NCBI RefSeq assembly: GCF_002979655.1 | Contig: NZ_PCPG01000012.1 | Span: forward strand, 1 to 64,000 | From: Microbacterium sp. MYb45 | GTDB lineage: Bacteria > Actinomycetota > Actinomycetes > Actinomycetales > Microbacteriaceae | Direction of reading: 5' to 3' | Length of the DNA stretch: 64,000 nt | Shown: in pieces, positions 9,132-17,454 of the stretch | Layout: each line of letters opens with the position of its first letter | How positions within the stretch are numbered: position 1 is the stretch's first letter | Notes under the pieces: model-generated | The model's database searches: none | Seen by the model: the letters and a program-made list of their open reading frames with translations, nothing else | Told to the model about the DNA's origin: nothing | Translations under genes and position numbers: made by a program

Positions 9132-10033
9132 GTGCCCCGACCATGACCAGGACCACCGACATCGCCGCCGTCGTGCCGCCGCGCTCGCGCCGGACCATCG
9201 GCAATCGCAACGACGCCCGCCGGCGCACCTGGAACGGCGTCGCCGTGGCCGCCGCGCTGCTCCTCGTCTTCCCGATCTACTGGATGGTGAACACCGCGCT
9301 CTCGGACAACGAGGAGCTGTTCTCGCGCACACCGCGGTTCTTCCCGTTCCCGCTGAGCTTCGACAGCTTCGCCGGCATCCTCGCCGACAGCGGCTTCTGG
9401 TCGGCGCTCGGCATGAGCGCGGGCGTGACCGTCATCGTGGTCGTGGTCGCTGTGCTGTTCGGGTTCTTCGCCGCCATCGCGGTGAGCCGCTTCCGCTTCA
9501 AGGGCGGCGGGCTCATCATCCTGCTCGTGCTCATCGTGCAGATGATCCCGACCGAGGCGCTGTTCATCTCGCAGTTCCGCATGCTCGACGGTTGGCACCT
9601 GCTCAACACGGTCGGCGGCCTGTCGCTGCTCTACATCGGCACGGTCGTCCCGTTCACGGTGTGGCTGCTGCGCGGGTTCATCCACGGCATCCCGGCCGAG
9701 CTCGAAGAGGCGGCGATGGTCGACGGCTGCAGCCGGTTCGGGGCGTTCATGCGGGTCACGCTGCCGCTGCTCGGACCGGGCATCGTCACGGCATCCGTCT
9801 TCGCGTTCCTGCAGGCGTGGAACGAATACACCCTGGCCCTCGTCGTGATGACGAAGCCGGGCAACGCCACCCTGCCGCTGTGGCTGCAGACGTTCAGCAG
9901 CGAGCTGTCGGCCACCGACTGGGCCGGCATCATGGCGGGCGCCACGCTGATCTCGGTGCCCGTGGTCATCCTGTTCCTCTTCGTCCAGGGTCGCCTGGGC
10001 GCGGGCATGATGGCCGGTGCCGTGAAGGGCTGA
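9128..10033 (+). CDS. Sugar ABC importer, permease 2 (DasC-like)
   Basis: A 301-residue MalG-type permease: about six membrane segments, the FPIYWMVNTALSDNEELF start typical of this half, and an EAA loop (EEAAMVDGCSRFGAFMRVTL). The ATG overlaps the stop of permease 1 (ATGA), GGAGG lies upstream. No ATPase gene follows; actinobacterial importers of this class usually share one MsiK-type ATPase encoded elsewhere. Ends the operon, directly before a strong hairpin terminator. Confidence 0.88.
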   Translation: MSAPTMTRTTDIAAVVPPRSRRTIGNRNDARRRTWNGVAVAAALLLVFPIYWMVNTALSDNEELFSRTPRFFPFPLSFDSFAGILADSGFWSALGMSAGVTVIVVVVAVLFGFFAAIAVSRFRFKGGGLIILLVLIVQMIPTEALFISQFRMLDGWHLLNTVGGLSLLYIGTVVPFTVWLLRGFIHGIPAELEEAAMVDGCSRFGAFMRVTLPLLGPGIVTASVFAFLQAWNEYTLALVVMTKPGNATLPLWLQTFSSELSATDWAGIMAGATLISVPVVILFLFVQGRLGAGMMAGAVKG

Positions 10034-10045
10034 CGCCGCAGACGT

Positions 10046-10081
10046 CGAAGAGCGCCGGTCCTTCGGGATCGGCGCTCTTCG
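10046..10081. terminator. Hairpin terminator between convergent genes
   Basis: A perfect 12-bp stem (10046-10057 with 10070-10081, CGAAGAGCGCCG) and 12-base loop between the importer operon and the minus-strand gene ending at 10108. It can serve both directions; there is no long T-run. Confidence 0.8.
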
Positions 10082-10107
10082 CGTGCGTGGGGGCCAGCGG
10101 GGGTGGA

Positions 10108-11535
10108 TCAGCGGGCGTGGTCGGTGAGCACCCCGAGCACGGCGGGGTCCTCGGCGAGATCGGGTGCGAGCAGGTCGAGCAGAGCGCGATGCGGATCGGC
10201 ATCCGTCGCGCGTGCGGCCAGCTCCTCCGCGGCGACGTCGTCGAGCGGCCGTCCTGCCTGAACCTCGGCGATGACGAACCGGGCCCAGGCGGCGATCGCG
10301 GCGATGCCGGCCGCGCCTGTCTCGCCCTCGGCGCGCGCGCGGCGCACCGGTTCGACGATGCGGGCACGCAGCTTGAGACTCCCGTCCGCGGCGATCTGCC
10401 GCAGCCGGTGCACGATCGCGGGGTTCGCGAATCGCTCGAGCAGCGCCCCCCGGTAGGCGGGAAGGCCGAGGTCGACGCCGGTTCTGTCCGCGGAGGCGTC
10501 GAGGCGCCGCTGGGCGAGATCCCACAGGTCGCGCACGAGAACTGCACATTCCGGGTCGGCGATGGCCTCGGCGACGGTCTCGTGTCCGCGCAGGATGCCG
10601 TCGGAGGCGAGGAGGGAGTGCGCGCCGTTGAGCATCCACAGTTTGCGCTGCTCGAACGGTTCGATGTCGGACACGAAGGAGGCCCCGGCATCTTCCCAGC
10701 GCGGGCGGTCGGCGCGGAGGCGTCCGCTCAGGATCCAGCTGTGGAAGGGCTCGGTCACGACCAGGGCCTCGTCGCGGATGCCCTCGCGTGCGGCGACGGC
10801 GTCGATGTCGTCTGCCGTGGTGCGCGGGGTGATGCGGTCGACGGACGTGCCGACCACGTCGACCTGCGCGTCGATCCAGGCGCCGAGGGAGGGGGAGGTG
10901 AGCGCGGCGAGGTCGCCGACCACGGACCGGAGTGCGGTCCCGTTGTCGTCGAGGTTGTCGCACGGGATCAGCGTGATCGTGCCGTCGGGCAGGGCGCGGC
11001 GTCGGGCGTCGAGCGCCCAGAGCAGGCGGGCGGGCATGGTGCGCAGGACGCCGTTCGCGATCGCTCCCGGTGGATTCTCCCGATCGGCGAAGGCTTCGCC
11101 CAGCGCACAGATGTCGGCGGTGATGTCGGGGTCCGTGACGTCGAGACGTCCGTCCGCGCCGCGTCGATAGCCCTTCTCGGTGACCGTGAGCGTGACGACC
11201 GTGACTTCGGGGCGGGTGAGATAGTCGCGCAGCATCTCGGTGTCGCCGCCGTCGTGCGCGGCCACGATGCTCTCGACGGTCTCGAGATGGTCGCCCTCCG
11301 CGCCGCGCGTGAGGAGGGTGTACACATCGTCCTGTCGCGCGAGTGTCTCGGCGGCATCGGGCGAACGACCCGTGAACGCCGCGATGCCCCACTCGTGGTC
11401 GGGGTCGGCGTGAGCGGTGTACCAGGCCTGATGTGCGCGGTGGAAGGCACCGAGTCCGAGATGGACGATGCGCACGGGGGCGCGCGGTAGAGTGCGGCGC
11501 GGGCTGTGGGGCACGGGAATCCTCGGGTCGATCAT
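10108..11535 (-). CDS. Mannitol dehydrogenase-family oxidoreductase, probable fructuronate reductase
   Basis: A 475-residue polyol/sugar-acid dehydrogenase of the long-chain mannitol dehydrogenase family. Visible: nucleotide-binding start VRIVHLGLGAFHRAHQ, IPCDNLDDNG (191-200) and the catalytic signature with Lys298, Asn303 and His306 (KLWMLNGAH). The family includes mannitol 2-dehydrogenase, UxuB (fructuronate reductase) and tagaturonate reductase. UxuB makes D-mannonate, the substrate of the ManD-type enzyme at the left edge, so that role fits best; the choice is inference. Operator O4 lies 50 bases upstream of its ATG. Confidence 0.82.
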   Translation of the reverse strand: MIDPRIPVPHSPRRTLPRAPVRIVHLGLGAFHRAHQAWYTAHADPDHEWGIAAFTGRSPDAAETLARQDDVYTLLTRGAEGDHLETVESIVAAHDGGDTEMLRDYLTRPEVTVVTLTVTEKGYRRGADGRLDVTDPDITADICALGEAFADRENPPGAIANGVLRTMPARLLWALDARRRALPDGTITLIPCDNLDDNGTALRSVVGDLAALTSPSLGAWIDAQVDVVGTSVDRITPRTTADDIDAVAAREGIRDEALVVTEPFHSWILSGRLRADRPRWEDAGASFVSDIEPFEQRKLWMLNGAHSLLASDGILRGHETVAEAIADPECAVLVRDLWDLAQRRLDASADRTGVDLGLPAYRGALLERFANPAIVHRLRQIAADGSLKLRARIVEPVRRARAEGETGAAGIAAIAAWARFVIAEVQAGRPLDDVAAEELAARATDADPHRALLDLLAPDLAEDPAVLGVLTDHAR

Positions 11536-11581
11536 CGGCCCTGGGGTCGGGCCTGACTTCAACCTATGACGCACGGCGCGA

Positions 11582-12685
11582 TCATGCAAGCGGTTGCAAG
11601 ACCCGGGGTTGGGCACGCGCGCTCGACGCCCGCTCCCGCACGATCGGCTGCAGCAGCATCCGCACCGGGGTTCGGTCGCCGCCGCGCCCCAGCATCCGCA
11701 GTAGCGTGCTCGCCGCGAGGCGTCCGATCTCGCGCTTCGGCGGTGACACGGCGGTGAGGGGGAGTGGGGCATCCGCCGCCTCCTCATCGTCGAAGGCGAC
11801 GAGCGCGAGGTCGTCGGGAAGCGAGAGTCCCGCGCGCCTGAGGTGCGGCAGGAGCGCCGTCGCCTCGCGGTCGCCGAGGCAGACGACACCGTCGAGTCCC
11901 GCCGACCGCGCTCGGTGCGCGTAGTCGGCGAGTGCCGCGTCGTCCCACGAATCCCGACGCACCACCGCGCCCGGGAGGTCGACGAGGGTGAGGTCGTCGA
12001 TCGCGCGCCGGTAGCCGCGCAGCGCGGCGTCGGCCGTCGCGGTGTCGCGGCGTCCGAGGAATCCGATACGTCGACGGCCCTGCCGTGCCAGGTGCCGCAC
12101 GGCCGCATACCCGCCCGCGACGACATCGGTGCACACCGCCGAGAGCCCGTCATCCGGCGGGGAGTCCGTCGGCATCCGCTCCATGAGCACCACCGGGATC
12201 GGCAGGGCGCGCAGCAGGTCGAGGCGCGCCGTGGGGTCGGCCAGGTGCAGGGTGGGCGTGATCAGGAGTCCGGAGCATCCGGCGGCGAGGAACTCCCGGA
12301 TCCGACGGATCTCGAGGGCGTCGTCGTACTCACTCGACACGATGCGCAGGGTGACGCCCGCGGCCCGGGCCACTTCCGTGATCCCCTCCACGACGGTGGG
12401 GAAGTAGTAGCTGTGCGACGGGACGATCACGCCGATCACGGGACTCTTCCCGGCCCCGCGCGCCGACACGTACGTGCCGGAGCCCTGGCGGCGGACCACC
12501 ACTCCGTCGTCGACGAGCATCCCCACCGCCCGCCGCACGGTGTTGATGCCGACCGCGTGCGTCGCGGCCAGAGTCGCCTCCGGTGGCAGGCGCTCGCCCC
12601 GGGACCACTCGCCGGCGGCGATGCGGTCGCGGAGTTGTTGCGCCAGGCTCACGAACAGCGGCTGCGTGTTCGGGAAAGCTCCCAT
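11582..12685 (-). CDS. GntR/LacI hybrid transcriptional regulator (AraR-like architecture)
   Basis: A 367-residue regulator with an N-terminal GntR-type winged helix (VSLAQQLRDRIAAGEWSRGE, then LPPEATLAATHAVGINTVRR and RRQGSGTYV) fused to a LacI-type sugar-sensing domain (IGVIVPSHSYYFPTVVEGI). This combination is known from AraR and related pentose or uronate regulators. The ATG at 12685 gives the standard spacing and has GAGGAGG upstream; open frame further upstream is not coding. Its last codons contain operator O4. It may control the divergent secreted protein and/or the downstream dehydrogenase. Confidence 0.87.
   Translation of the reverse strand: MGAFPNTQPLFVSLAQQLRDRIAAGEWSRGERLPPEATLAATHAVGINTVRRAVGMLVDDGVVVRRQGSGTYVSARGAGKSPVIGVIVPSHSYYFPTVVEGITEVARAAGVTLRIVSSEYDDALEIRRIREFLAAGCSGLLITPTLHLADPTARLDLLRALPIPVVLMERMPTDSPPDDGLSAVCTDVVAGGYAAVRHLARQGRRRIGFLGRRDTATADAALRGYRRAIDDLTLVDLPGAVVRRDSWDDAALADYAHRARSAGLDGVVCLGDREATALLPHLRRAGLSLPDDLALVAFDDEEAADAPLPLTAVSPPKREIGRLAASTLLRMLGRGGDRTPVRMLLQPIVRERASSARAQPRVLQPLA
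11585..11598. promoter_or_regulatory. LacI-type operator O4, TGCAAGCGGTTGCA, inside a 3' coding end
   Basis: Same palindrome as O1-O3, placed over the last codons of the GntR/LacI gene and upstream of the dehydrogenase start at 11535. Confidence 0.7.
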
Positions 12686-12996
12686 GTCGCCCTCCTCGGC
12701 CCGTGGACGCCCGTGAGTCTTCGCTATGCAACCGTATTCATTCGGACTCGGTTCGGCAAGGTGTCGGGCACTCGCGGCGCGTGCTGCGGGGAATCGCGCT
12801 TCCCTCGGCCGCATCCGTGCGAAAGGGCCGACGCACGTGCGATCGGCCGAGCGAAGCGCAGGGCCGACGCCGGCGCAGTCCCGATTCCTTCCTCCAGTCA
12901 TTCCCCTTCTCGGACGTTTCGTTGACCACCGGATGCCCGCGCGTCACGGTGGCAGTCACGACGACTCCGCGCCCGGCGGAGCGGAAGGAGACACCG
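12686..12996. promoter_or_regulatory. 311-bp divergent intergenic region with operator-like site at 12727-12740
   Basis: No gene is seen. TGCAACCGTATTCA at 12727 resembles the cluster operator on its left half and, read as ATGCAACCGTATTCAT, is a quasi-palindrome 40 bases upstream of the GntR/LacI ATG, so it may be that protein's own site. A TTGACC hexamer at 12922 could be part of the promoter for the secreted protein. Confidence 0.45.
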
Positions 12997-14655
12997 ATGA
13001 GACGCACACGCTGGCTGTCGGCGCTGGTCGCCGCGAGCCTTCTCGCCGGAGGGGTGGTCGCCACCGGCGGCGCCGCCTCTGCAGAGACCGTCACGACCGA
13101 GCTCGCGATCACCTCGCCCGTCGACGGCGGCACCGTCAGCGGGTCGACGCTCACGGTGGAGGGGACGTTCGCGAACACCTCCGAGCTCGTGCTCGTCGTG
13201 GGGGCGCAGGAGGTGATCCCGATCCCGGTCACCGGCACCGCCGGCACGTGGACCATCGACCTCGACATCGCCGACCGCGACGGGCGACTCGACCTCGCGG
13301 TGCGCGCCCGTGACCTCACCACCCTCTACACGACCTGGTCGGAGTTCCTCGCCGTCGAGGTCGACAACCCGGCCGCATCCCGCCCGGTCGTCACGGTGGT
13401 CTCGCCGACCGAGGGCGCGTATGCCGGCTCCTCGCTCGACGTGGTCGTCGACGTGGCATCCGACCGCGCGCTGTCCGCCGTCGAGGTGCGGGTGAACGGC
13501 GGTGCCTGGCAGGCCGCCACGGCGCAGGGCGGATGCGAGTACGCGGCATCCTTCCCCGTCGCAGGTTCCGAGTTCGCGAGCATCGAGGCCCGTGCGACCG
13601 ACGTGTCGGGGCACACCTCCGAGGCACCGACCACCTACGTCGCGCTCGGCGGAGCCACCGCCGAGACCCCCGTGATCTACGACCAGGACCGGGCGATGTG
13701 GATCTGGGAGCGCGCGTCCTACGAGGCCGTGTTCGATGAAGACGCCCGCGACCGCCTCGGCGCCGTGATGGACGACACCACGACCTTCGGGTCCGACCCC
13801 ATCCGCACGATCTACCTCGGCGTCGACAAGTACGGCACCACCGACATGCTGCGCGACTCGCGTGACGAGGTCGTGGCGTTCGTGGAGTGGGCCCGCGCCC
13901 GCGGCTACCACGTGCAGGCCACCGTCGCCGGCGGCACGCGTCCGCCGTATCTGGGCGCCCTGGAGCAGTTCGAGCACTTCGCGGTCGACGAGTTCGAGAA
14001 GGTCCTCGACTACAACCTCGCCGTGCCGGAGTCCGCGCGCTTCGACGGCATCAACGTCGACATCGAGCCGTACATCCTCAGCGACTGGAAGCTGCCCGGC
14101 AGCGGCGGGCTCCCGAACCGGTGGCTCGAGATCCTCGACACGCTCATCGAGCGCCGCGACGCCTCCGGGCTGCCGGTGCTGGTCGGGCCCGCGATCCCGC
14201 GCTGGCTGGACTCCTCGGCCTGCTGCACGTCGATCACCTGGAACGGCCAGACGAAGCCGCTCAGCGACCACATCCAGGACATGACCGACTACATCGCGAT
14301 CATGGACTACCGCGACACGGCCGACGGCAGTGCGGGCATCATCGCCCAGGCGCAGCACGAGATCGACTACGCGAACCAGATCGGCAAGCCGAACTCGGTC
14401 GTGGTCGGCATCGAGACCAAGGACCTCTCCGGCACGGGTGACCCCGAGACCGTGACGTTCTGGGAGGAGGGACGCACCTACCTCGAGGGCGAGCTCGACA
14501 AGACGTACACGGCGTTCCAGGACGACGCCTCGTTCGGCGGCATCGCCATGCACCACTACGACGACCTGCTGATGCTGCCGTCGGCGTGGGATGACACTCC
14601 GCCCGTGTACTACCCCGTGCCGGGCGCGGGACCAGGAGGCCCGGCGCTGCCGTAG
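12997..14655 (+). CDS. Secreted protein with Ig-like repeats and GH18-like catalytic domain
   Basis: A 552-residue exported protein. Signal peptide with ASA cleavage site (after about res. 29); two Ig-like/bacterial adhesion-type beta domains (about res. 35-215); then a TIM-barrel-like domain beginning near DRAMWIWERASYEAVF. At 349-359 it has FDGINVDIEPY, which matches the GH18 motif DGxDxDxE except that the middle Asp is Asn353; the last Asp (355) and Glu (357) are kept. It could be a chitinase/endoglycosidase-type enzyme acting on a GlcNAc-containing polymer, which would suit the nag and importer genes, but the family assignment is not firm. GGAAGGAG precedes the ATG. Confidence 0.7.
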   Translation: MRRTRWLSALVAASLLAGGVVATGGAASAETVTTELAITSPVDGGTVSGSTLTVEGTFANTSELVLVVGAQEVIPIPVTGTAGTWTIDLDIADRDGRLDLAVRARDLTTLYTTWSEFLAVEVDNPAASRPVVTVVSPTEGAYAGSSLDVVVDVASDRALSAVEVRVNGGAWQAATAQGGCEYAASFPVAGSEFASIEARATDVSGHTSEAPTTYVALGGATAETPVIYDQDRAMWIWERASYEAVFDEDARDRLGAVMDDTTTFGSDPIRTIYLGVDKYGTTDMLRDSRDEVVAFVEWARARGYHVQATVAGGTRPPYLGALEQFEHFAVDEFEKVLDYNLAVPESARFDGINVDIEPYILSDWKLPGSGGLPNRWLEILDTLIERRDASGLPVLVGPAIPRWLDSSACCTSITWNGQTKPLSDHIQDMTDYIAIMDYRDTADGSAGIIAQAQHEIDYANQIGKPNSVVVGIETKDLSGTGDPETVTFWEEGRTYLEGELDKTYTAFQDDASFGGIAMHHYDDLLMLPSAWDDTPPVYYPVPGAGPGGPALP

Positions 14656-14667
14656 GTTCCTGTCGTT

Positions 14668-14698
14668 GCGGGGCAGTTCCCTTCGGGGGCTGCCCCGC
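14668..14698 (+). terminator. Hairpin terminator
   Basis: GCGGGGCAG (14668-14676) pairs with CTGCCCCGC (14690-14698) just after the secreted protein gene. Confidence 0.7.
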
Positions 14699-14835
14699 TT
14701 CGGCTGTCCGACGACACCGTCCGTTCATCCGACGTTCCATTCGGAGTACGGCGGTCTCGTAATTGCCCGTCACCTTCGGGAGTTGGAATACCGATGTTCT
14801 CGGAATTCCGAGGAGTCTCCTCCCGAAAGGTCATC

Positions 14836-15738
14836 ATGCGCCGCTTCACCCTGCCCGTCGTCGGCCTCCTGGGCGTGGCCGCCCTCGCCCTCACCGGATG
14901 CCAGAGCCCGACCGCCGAGGCGGCCCCGGCCGATCCCGACGCCCCCATCACGATCGCCACGATTCCCGTCGGCGAAGACCCCACCGCCGAGAACCCCGTC
15001 GAGGTGTTCGCCGAACTGCTCGAGAAGGCGACCGGCCGCGATGTCGAGATCACGGATGTGCCCGACTACCTGAGCGTGGTCGAGGCGATCCGCGCCGATC
15101 ACGTCGACATCGGCATCATGAGCGGCTTCCCGTCCGCGCTCGCCGTGAACACCGGAGAGGTCGACGCGCTGGTCGCGTTCCAGGGCGACGGCAAGCCGGT
15201 GTCGACCTGTGTCGTGCTCGAGGACTCGCCCATCCAGACCGTCGAAGACCTCGAGGGCAAGATGGTGGCGTTCGCCGACCAGGCCTCCAGCTCGGGCTAC
15301 TTCATGCCCGTGTACATGCTGCACGAGGCCGGGCTCGAGCAGGGCACCGACTACGAGGCCATCTTCGCGGGCGGGCACGAGGGCAGCTTCGCCGCGCTGG
15401 AGCAGGGCCAGGTGGATGCCGCGTGCACCGCGGTCATGCTCACCGAGCTCGGCGCCCCGATGTTCCCGTTCGAGGACGGCGAGTGGCGTGCGGTGGGCGA
15501 GAGTCCGGCGATGGACATCCAGGGCGCCGTGCTCGGCCGCCCGTCGCTGGATGCCGAGACCCGCAAGGTGATCCAGGACGGAATCGCCGAGGTGTTCTCG
15601 CCCGAGAACGCCGAGCGTCTCGGCGCCTACGGGGCGTTCGCTGCGGCCCCGCAGACGGTCGACCCCGACGGAGCGGACTTCGAGTCCTTCGCGGAGATCG
15701 CGGCTGTCGCCGGTGTCGAGCTCAAGGACCTCAAGTGA
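14836..15738 (+). CDS. phnD: Phosphonate/phosphate-ester ABC importer, binding lipoprotein (PhnD family)
   Basis: A 300-residue lipoprotein with lipobox LALTGC (Cys22) and the PhnD/SsuA-type fold pattern: ITIATIPVGEDP, DYLSVVEAIRADHVDIGIMS, QASSSGYFMPVYML, HEGSFAALEQGQVDAACT. Such proteins bind phosphonates, phosphite or phosphate esters at the cell surface. The ATG at 14836 has a CGAAAGG Shine-Dalgarno and gives a normal signal peptide; an upstream in-frame ATG at 14794 would spoil it. First gene of a five-gene operon. No C-P lyase gene is nearby, so the ligand may not be a phosphonate. Confidence 0.85.
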   Translation: MRRFTLPVVGLLGVAALALTGCQSPTAEAAPADPDAPITIATIPVGEDPTAENPVEVFAELLEKATGRDVEITDVPDYLSVVEAIRADHVDIGIMSGFPSALAVNTGEVDALVAFQGDGKPVSTCVVLEDSPIQTVEDLEGKMVAFADQASSSGYFMPVYMLHEAGLEQGTDYEAIFAGGHEGSFAALEQGQVDAACTAVMLTELGAPMFPFEDGEWRAVGESPAMDIQGAVLGRPSLDAETRKVIQDGIAEVFSPENAERLGAYGAFAAAPQTVDPDGADFESFAEIAAVAGVELKDLK

Positions 15739-16619
15739 CCCTGTCGAGCGTTTCGTCTCGCTCCGCTCGCTCAACGACCGAGGTGCCTCCGGTCGTTGAG
15801 CGAGGAGCGCAGCGACGAGACGAAACGCGCACCCCCACCGCCGAACTGCGCCAGGCACTCCCGCTCGTGACGGTGCGCGACCTGCAGGTGGCGTACGACG
15901 AGAACACCGTGCTCGACGGGGTCGACCTCGACCTCTTCCCGGGCGAGATGGTGGCTCTGCTCGGGGCCTCCGGTTCGGGCAAGTCGACCCTGATGCGCAG
16001 TCTGACCGGGTTCGCGCCCATCTCGGCCGGCACGGTGCGGGTCGCCGGGCACGACGTCACGAATCTCGCCCGCGGCGAACTGCGCACGCTGCGTTCCGAG
16101 GTCGGGCAGGTGTTCCAGCAGTTCAACCTGATCCCCCGGCTCAGCGTCATGACCAACGTGCTCACGGGCGCGCTGCACGGCGCGGGGCCGATCAACCTGG
16201 CCGGTGGTTTCTCGACCGCGCACCGCCGTCGGGCGCTCGAACTGCTCGACCGGGTCGGCATCGCGCACAAGGCGTCCGCCCCCGCCCGCTCGCTCTCGGG
16301 CGGACAGCAGCAGCGCGTGGCGATCGCCCGGGCGCTCATGCAGCAGCCGAAGGTGATCCTGGCCGACGAGCCGGTCGCCTCGCTCGACCCGAAGCTCGCG
16401 GGCTCGGTGCTCGAACTGCTGCGCGAGATCGCGACGCACGACGGCATCCCGGTGCTCGTGAGCCTGCACGTGCTGCCCCTCGCTCTCGCGCACAGCGACC
16501 GGATCGTCGGGCTGCGGCACGGCGAGATGCTCGTCTCGGGCGCGACCTCGCAACTGGATGCCGCCGCCCTCAGCCCGCTGTACGACGACGAGGAGGACGG
16601 CGATGAGCACGACCACTGA
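15735..16619 (+). CDS. phnC: ABC importer ATPase (PhnC family) with a repeat-derived N-terminus
   Basis: A 294-residue ATPase: Walker A GASGSGKST (77-85), signature LSGGQQQR (187-194), Walker B VILADEP (207-213). GTG at 15735 overlaps the phnD stop (GTGA), but the first ~45 residues are not part of the ABC domain: bases 15748-15828 are a dispersed palindromic repeat, read through as a Ser/Arg/Glu-rich stretch. An alternative GTG at 15867 would start directly at VTVRDLQVAYDE and exclude it. Either the repeat inserted between phnD and phnC and became coding, or it is untranslated spacer. Energises PhnE. Confidence 0.88.
   Translation: MTLSSVSSRSARSTTEVPPVVERGAQRRDETRTPTAELRQALPLVTVRDLQVAYDENTVLDGVDLDLFPGEMVALLGASGSGKSTLMRSLTGFAPISAGTVRVAGHDVTNLARGELRTLRSEVGQVFQQFNLIPRLSVMTNVLTGALHGAGPINLAGGFSTAHRRRALELLDRVGIAHKASAPARSLSGGQQQRVAIARALMQQPKVILADEPVASLDPKLAGSVLELLREIATHDGIPVLVSLHVLPLALAHSDRIVGLRHGEMLVSGATSQLDAAALSPLYDDEEDGDEHDH
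15748..15828. repeat. Dispersed palindromic repeat, family A, within phnC 5' end
   Basis: Long inverted repeat: left arm 15748-15780 starting GCGTTTCGTCTCG and ending GCTCAACGACCG, right arm 15790-15828 its complement with six extra bases. Related copies at 31983 and 52831. Confidence 0.85.
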
Positions 16620-17454
16620 ACCGCGCGCAGACCGCACCGACCGGACCGCGCGCCCCGCGCTCGATTCGGCCGAGCGTGCCAGGCTCGAGAGCGCCTTCCG
16701 GGTGCCGCGCGCCCGCTTCCTGATCGGCCTGCCGGTCGCGTTCCTGCTGCTGCTGTGGTCGTTCAACGGCGCCGAGTTCAACTTCGTGAAGCTCGGCGAG
16801 GGCGCGGTCAACATGGGCGAGTTCCTGTCGCGCCTGTTCCCGCCCGACTTCTCGAAGATCGGCACCATCCTCGCGCTGCTGCTCGAGACGTTCCAGATGG
16901 CGGTCGTCGGCACGGTGCTCGGCGCGGTGCTGTCGCTCATCGTCGCATTCGGGGCCACGTCCACCCTCGCGCCGAAGTGGCTGTACTACCCGACGCGCTG
17001 GATGATGAACATCATCCGCTCGGTGCCCGACCTCGTGTTCGCGCTCATGTTCGTCTCGGCGGTCGGGCTCGGGCCCTTCGCCGGCATCCTCGCCATGACG
17101 CTGGGGTCCATCGGCTCGATCGGCAAGATCTTCGCCGAGGCGATGGAGCAGGTCGACCGCGGACCGGTCGTCGCGATGGAGGCGGTCGGCGCCTCGAAGC
17201 GGCAGGTCATCCAGTACGGCATCCTGCCGCAGGCCGCGCCCCTGCTCACCTCGTACACACTGCTGCTGTTCGAGGGGAACGTGCGCGGGGCGACGATCCT
17301 CGGCCTGGTCGGCGCCGGCGGCATCGGTCTGGAGTTGACCACCGCCATGCGCATGTACGACTACGGCCACCTCAGCGCCATCATCATCTGCATCATCGTG
17401 CTCGTCACGGCGATCGACCAGGGCAGCGCCCTCATCCGAAGGAGAATCACATGA
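16603..17454 (+). CDS. phnE: ABC importer permease (PhnE family)
   Basis: A 283-residue membrane permease with an N-terminal charged tail, about six membrane spans and the PhnE pattern (MNIIRSVPDLVFALMFVSAV; AMEAVGASKRQVIQYGILPQ as docking loop; VGAGGIGLEL). The ATG at 16603 has GAGGAGG upstream and overlaps the end of phnC by 17 bases. Completes the PhnDCE importer. Confidence 0.88.
   Translation: MSTTTEPRADRTDRTARPALDSAERARLESAFRVPRARFLIGLPVAFLLLLWSFNGAEFNFVKLGEGAVNMGEFLSRLFPPDFSKIGTILALLLETFQMAVVGTVLGAVLSLIVAFGATSTLAPKWLYYPTRWMMNIIRSVPDLVFALMFVSAVGLGPFAGILAMTLGSIGSIGKIFAEAMEQVDRGPVVAMEAVGASKRQVIQYGILPQAAPLLTSYTLLLFEGNVRGATILGLVGAGGIGLELTTAMRMYDYGHLSAIIICIIVLVTAIDQGSALIRRRIT

Noticed and set aside
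14794..14835. Earlier ATG for phnD
   Set aside because: It would place 14 polar residues before the lipoprotein signal; ATG 14836 has a proper ribosome site.
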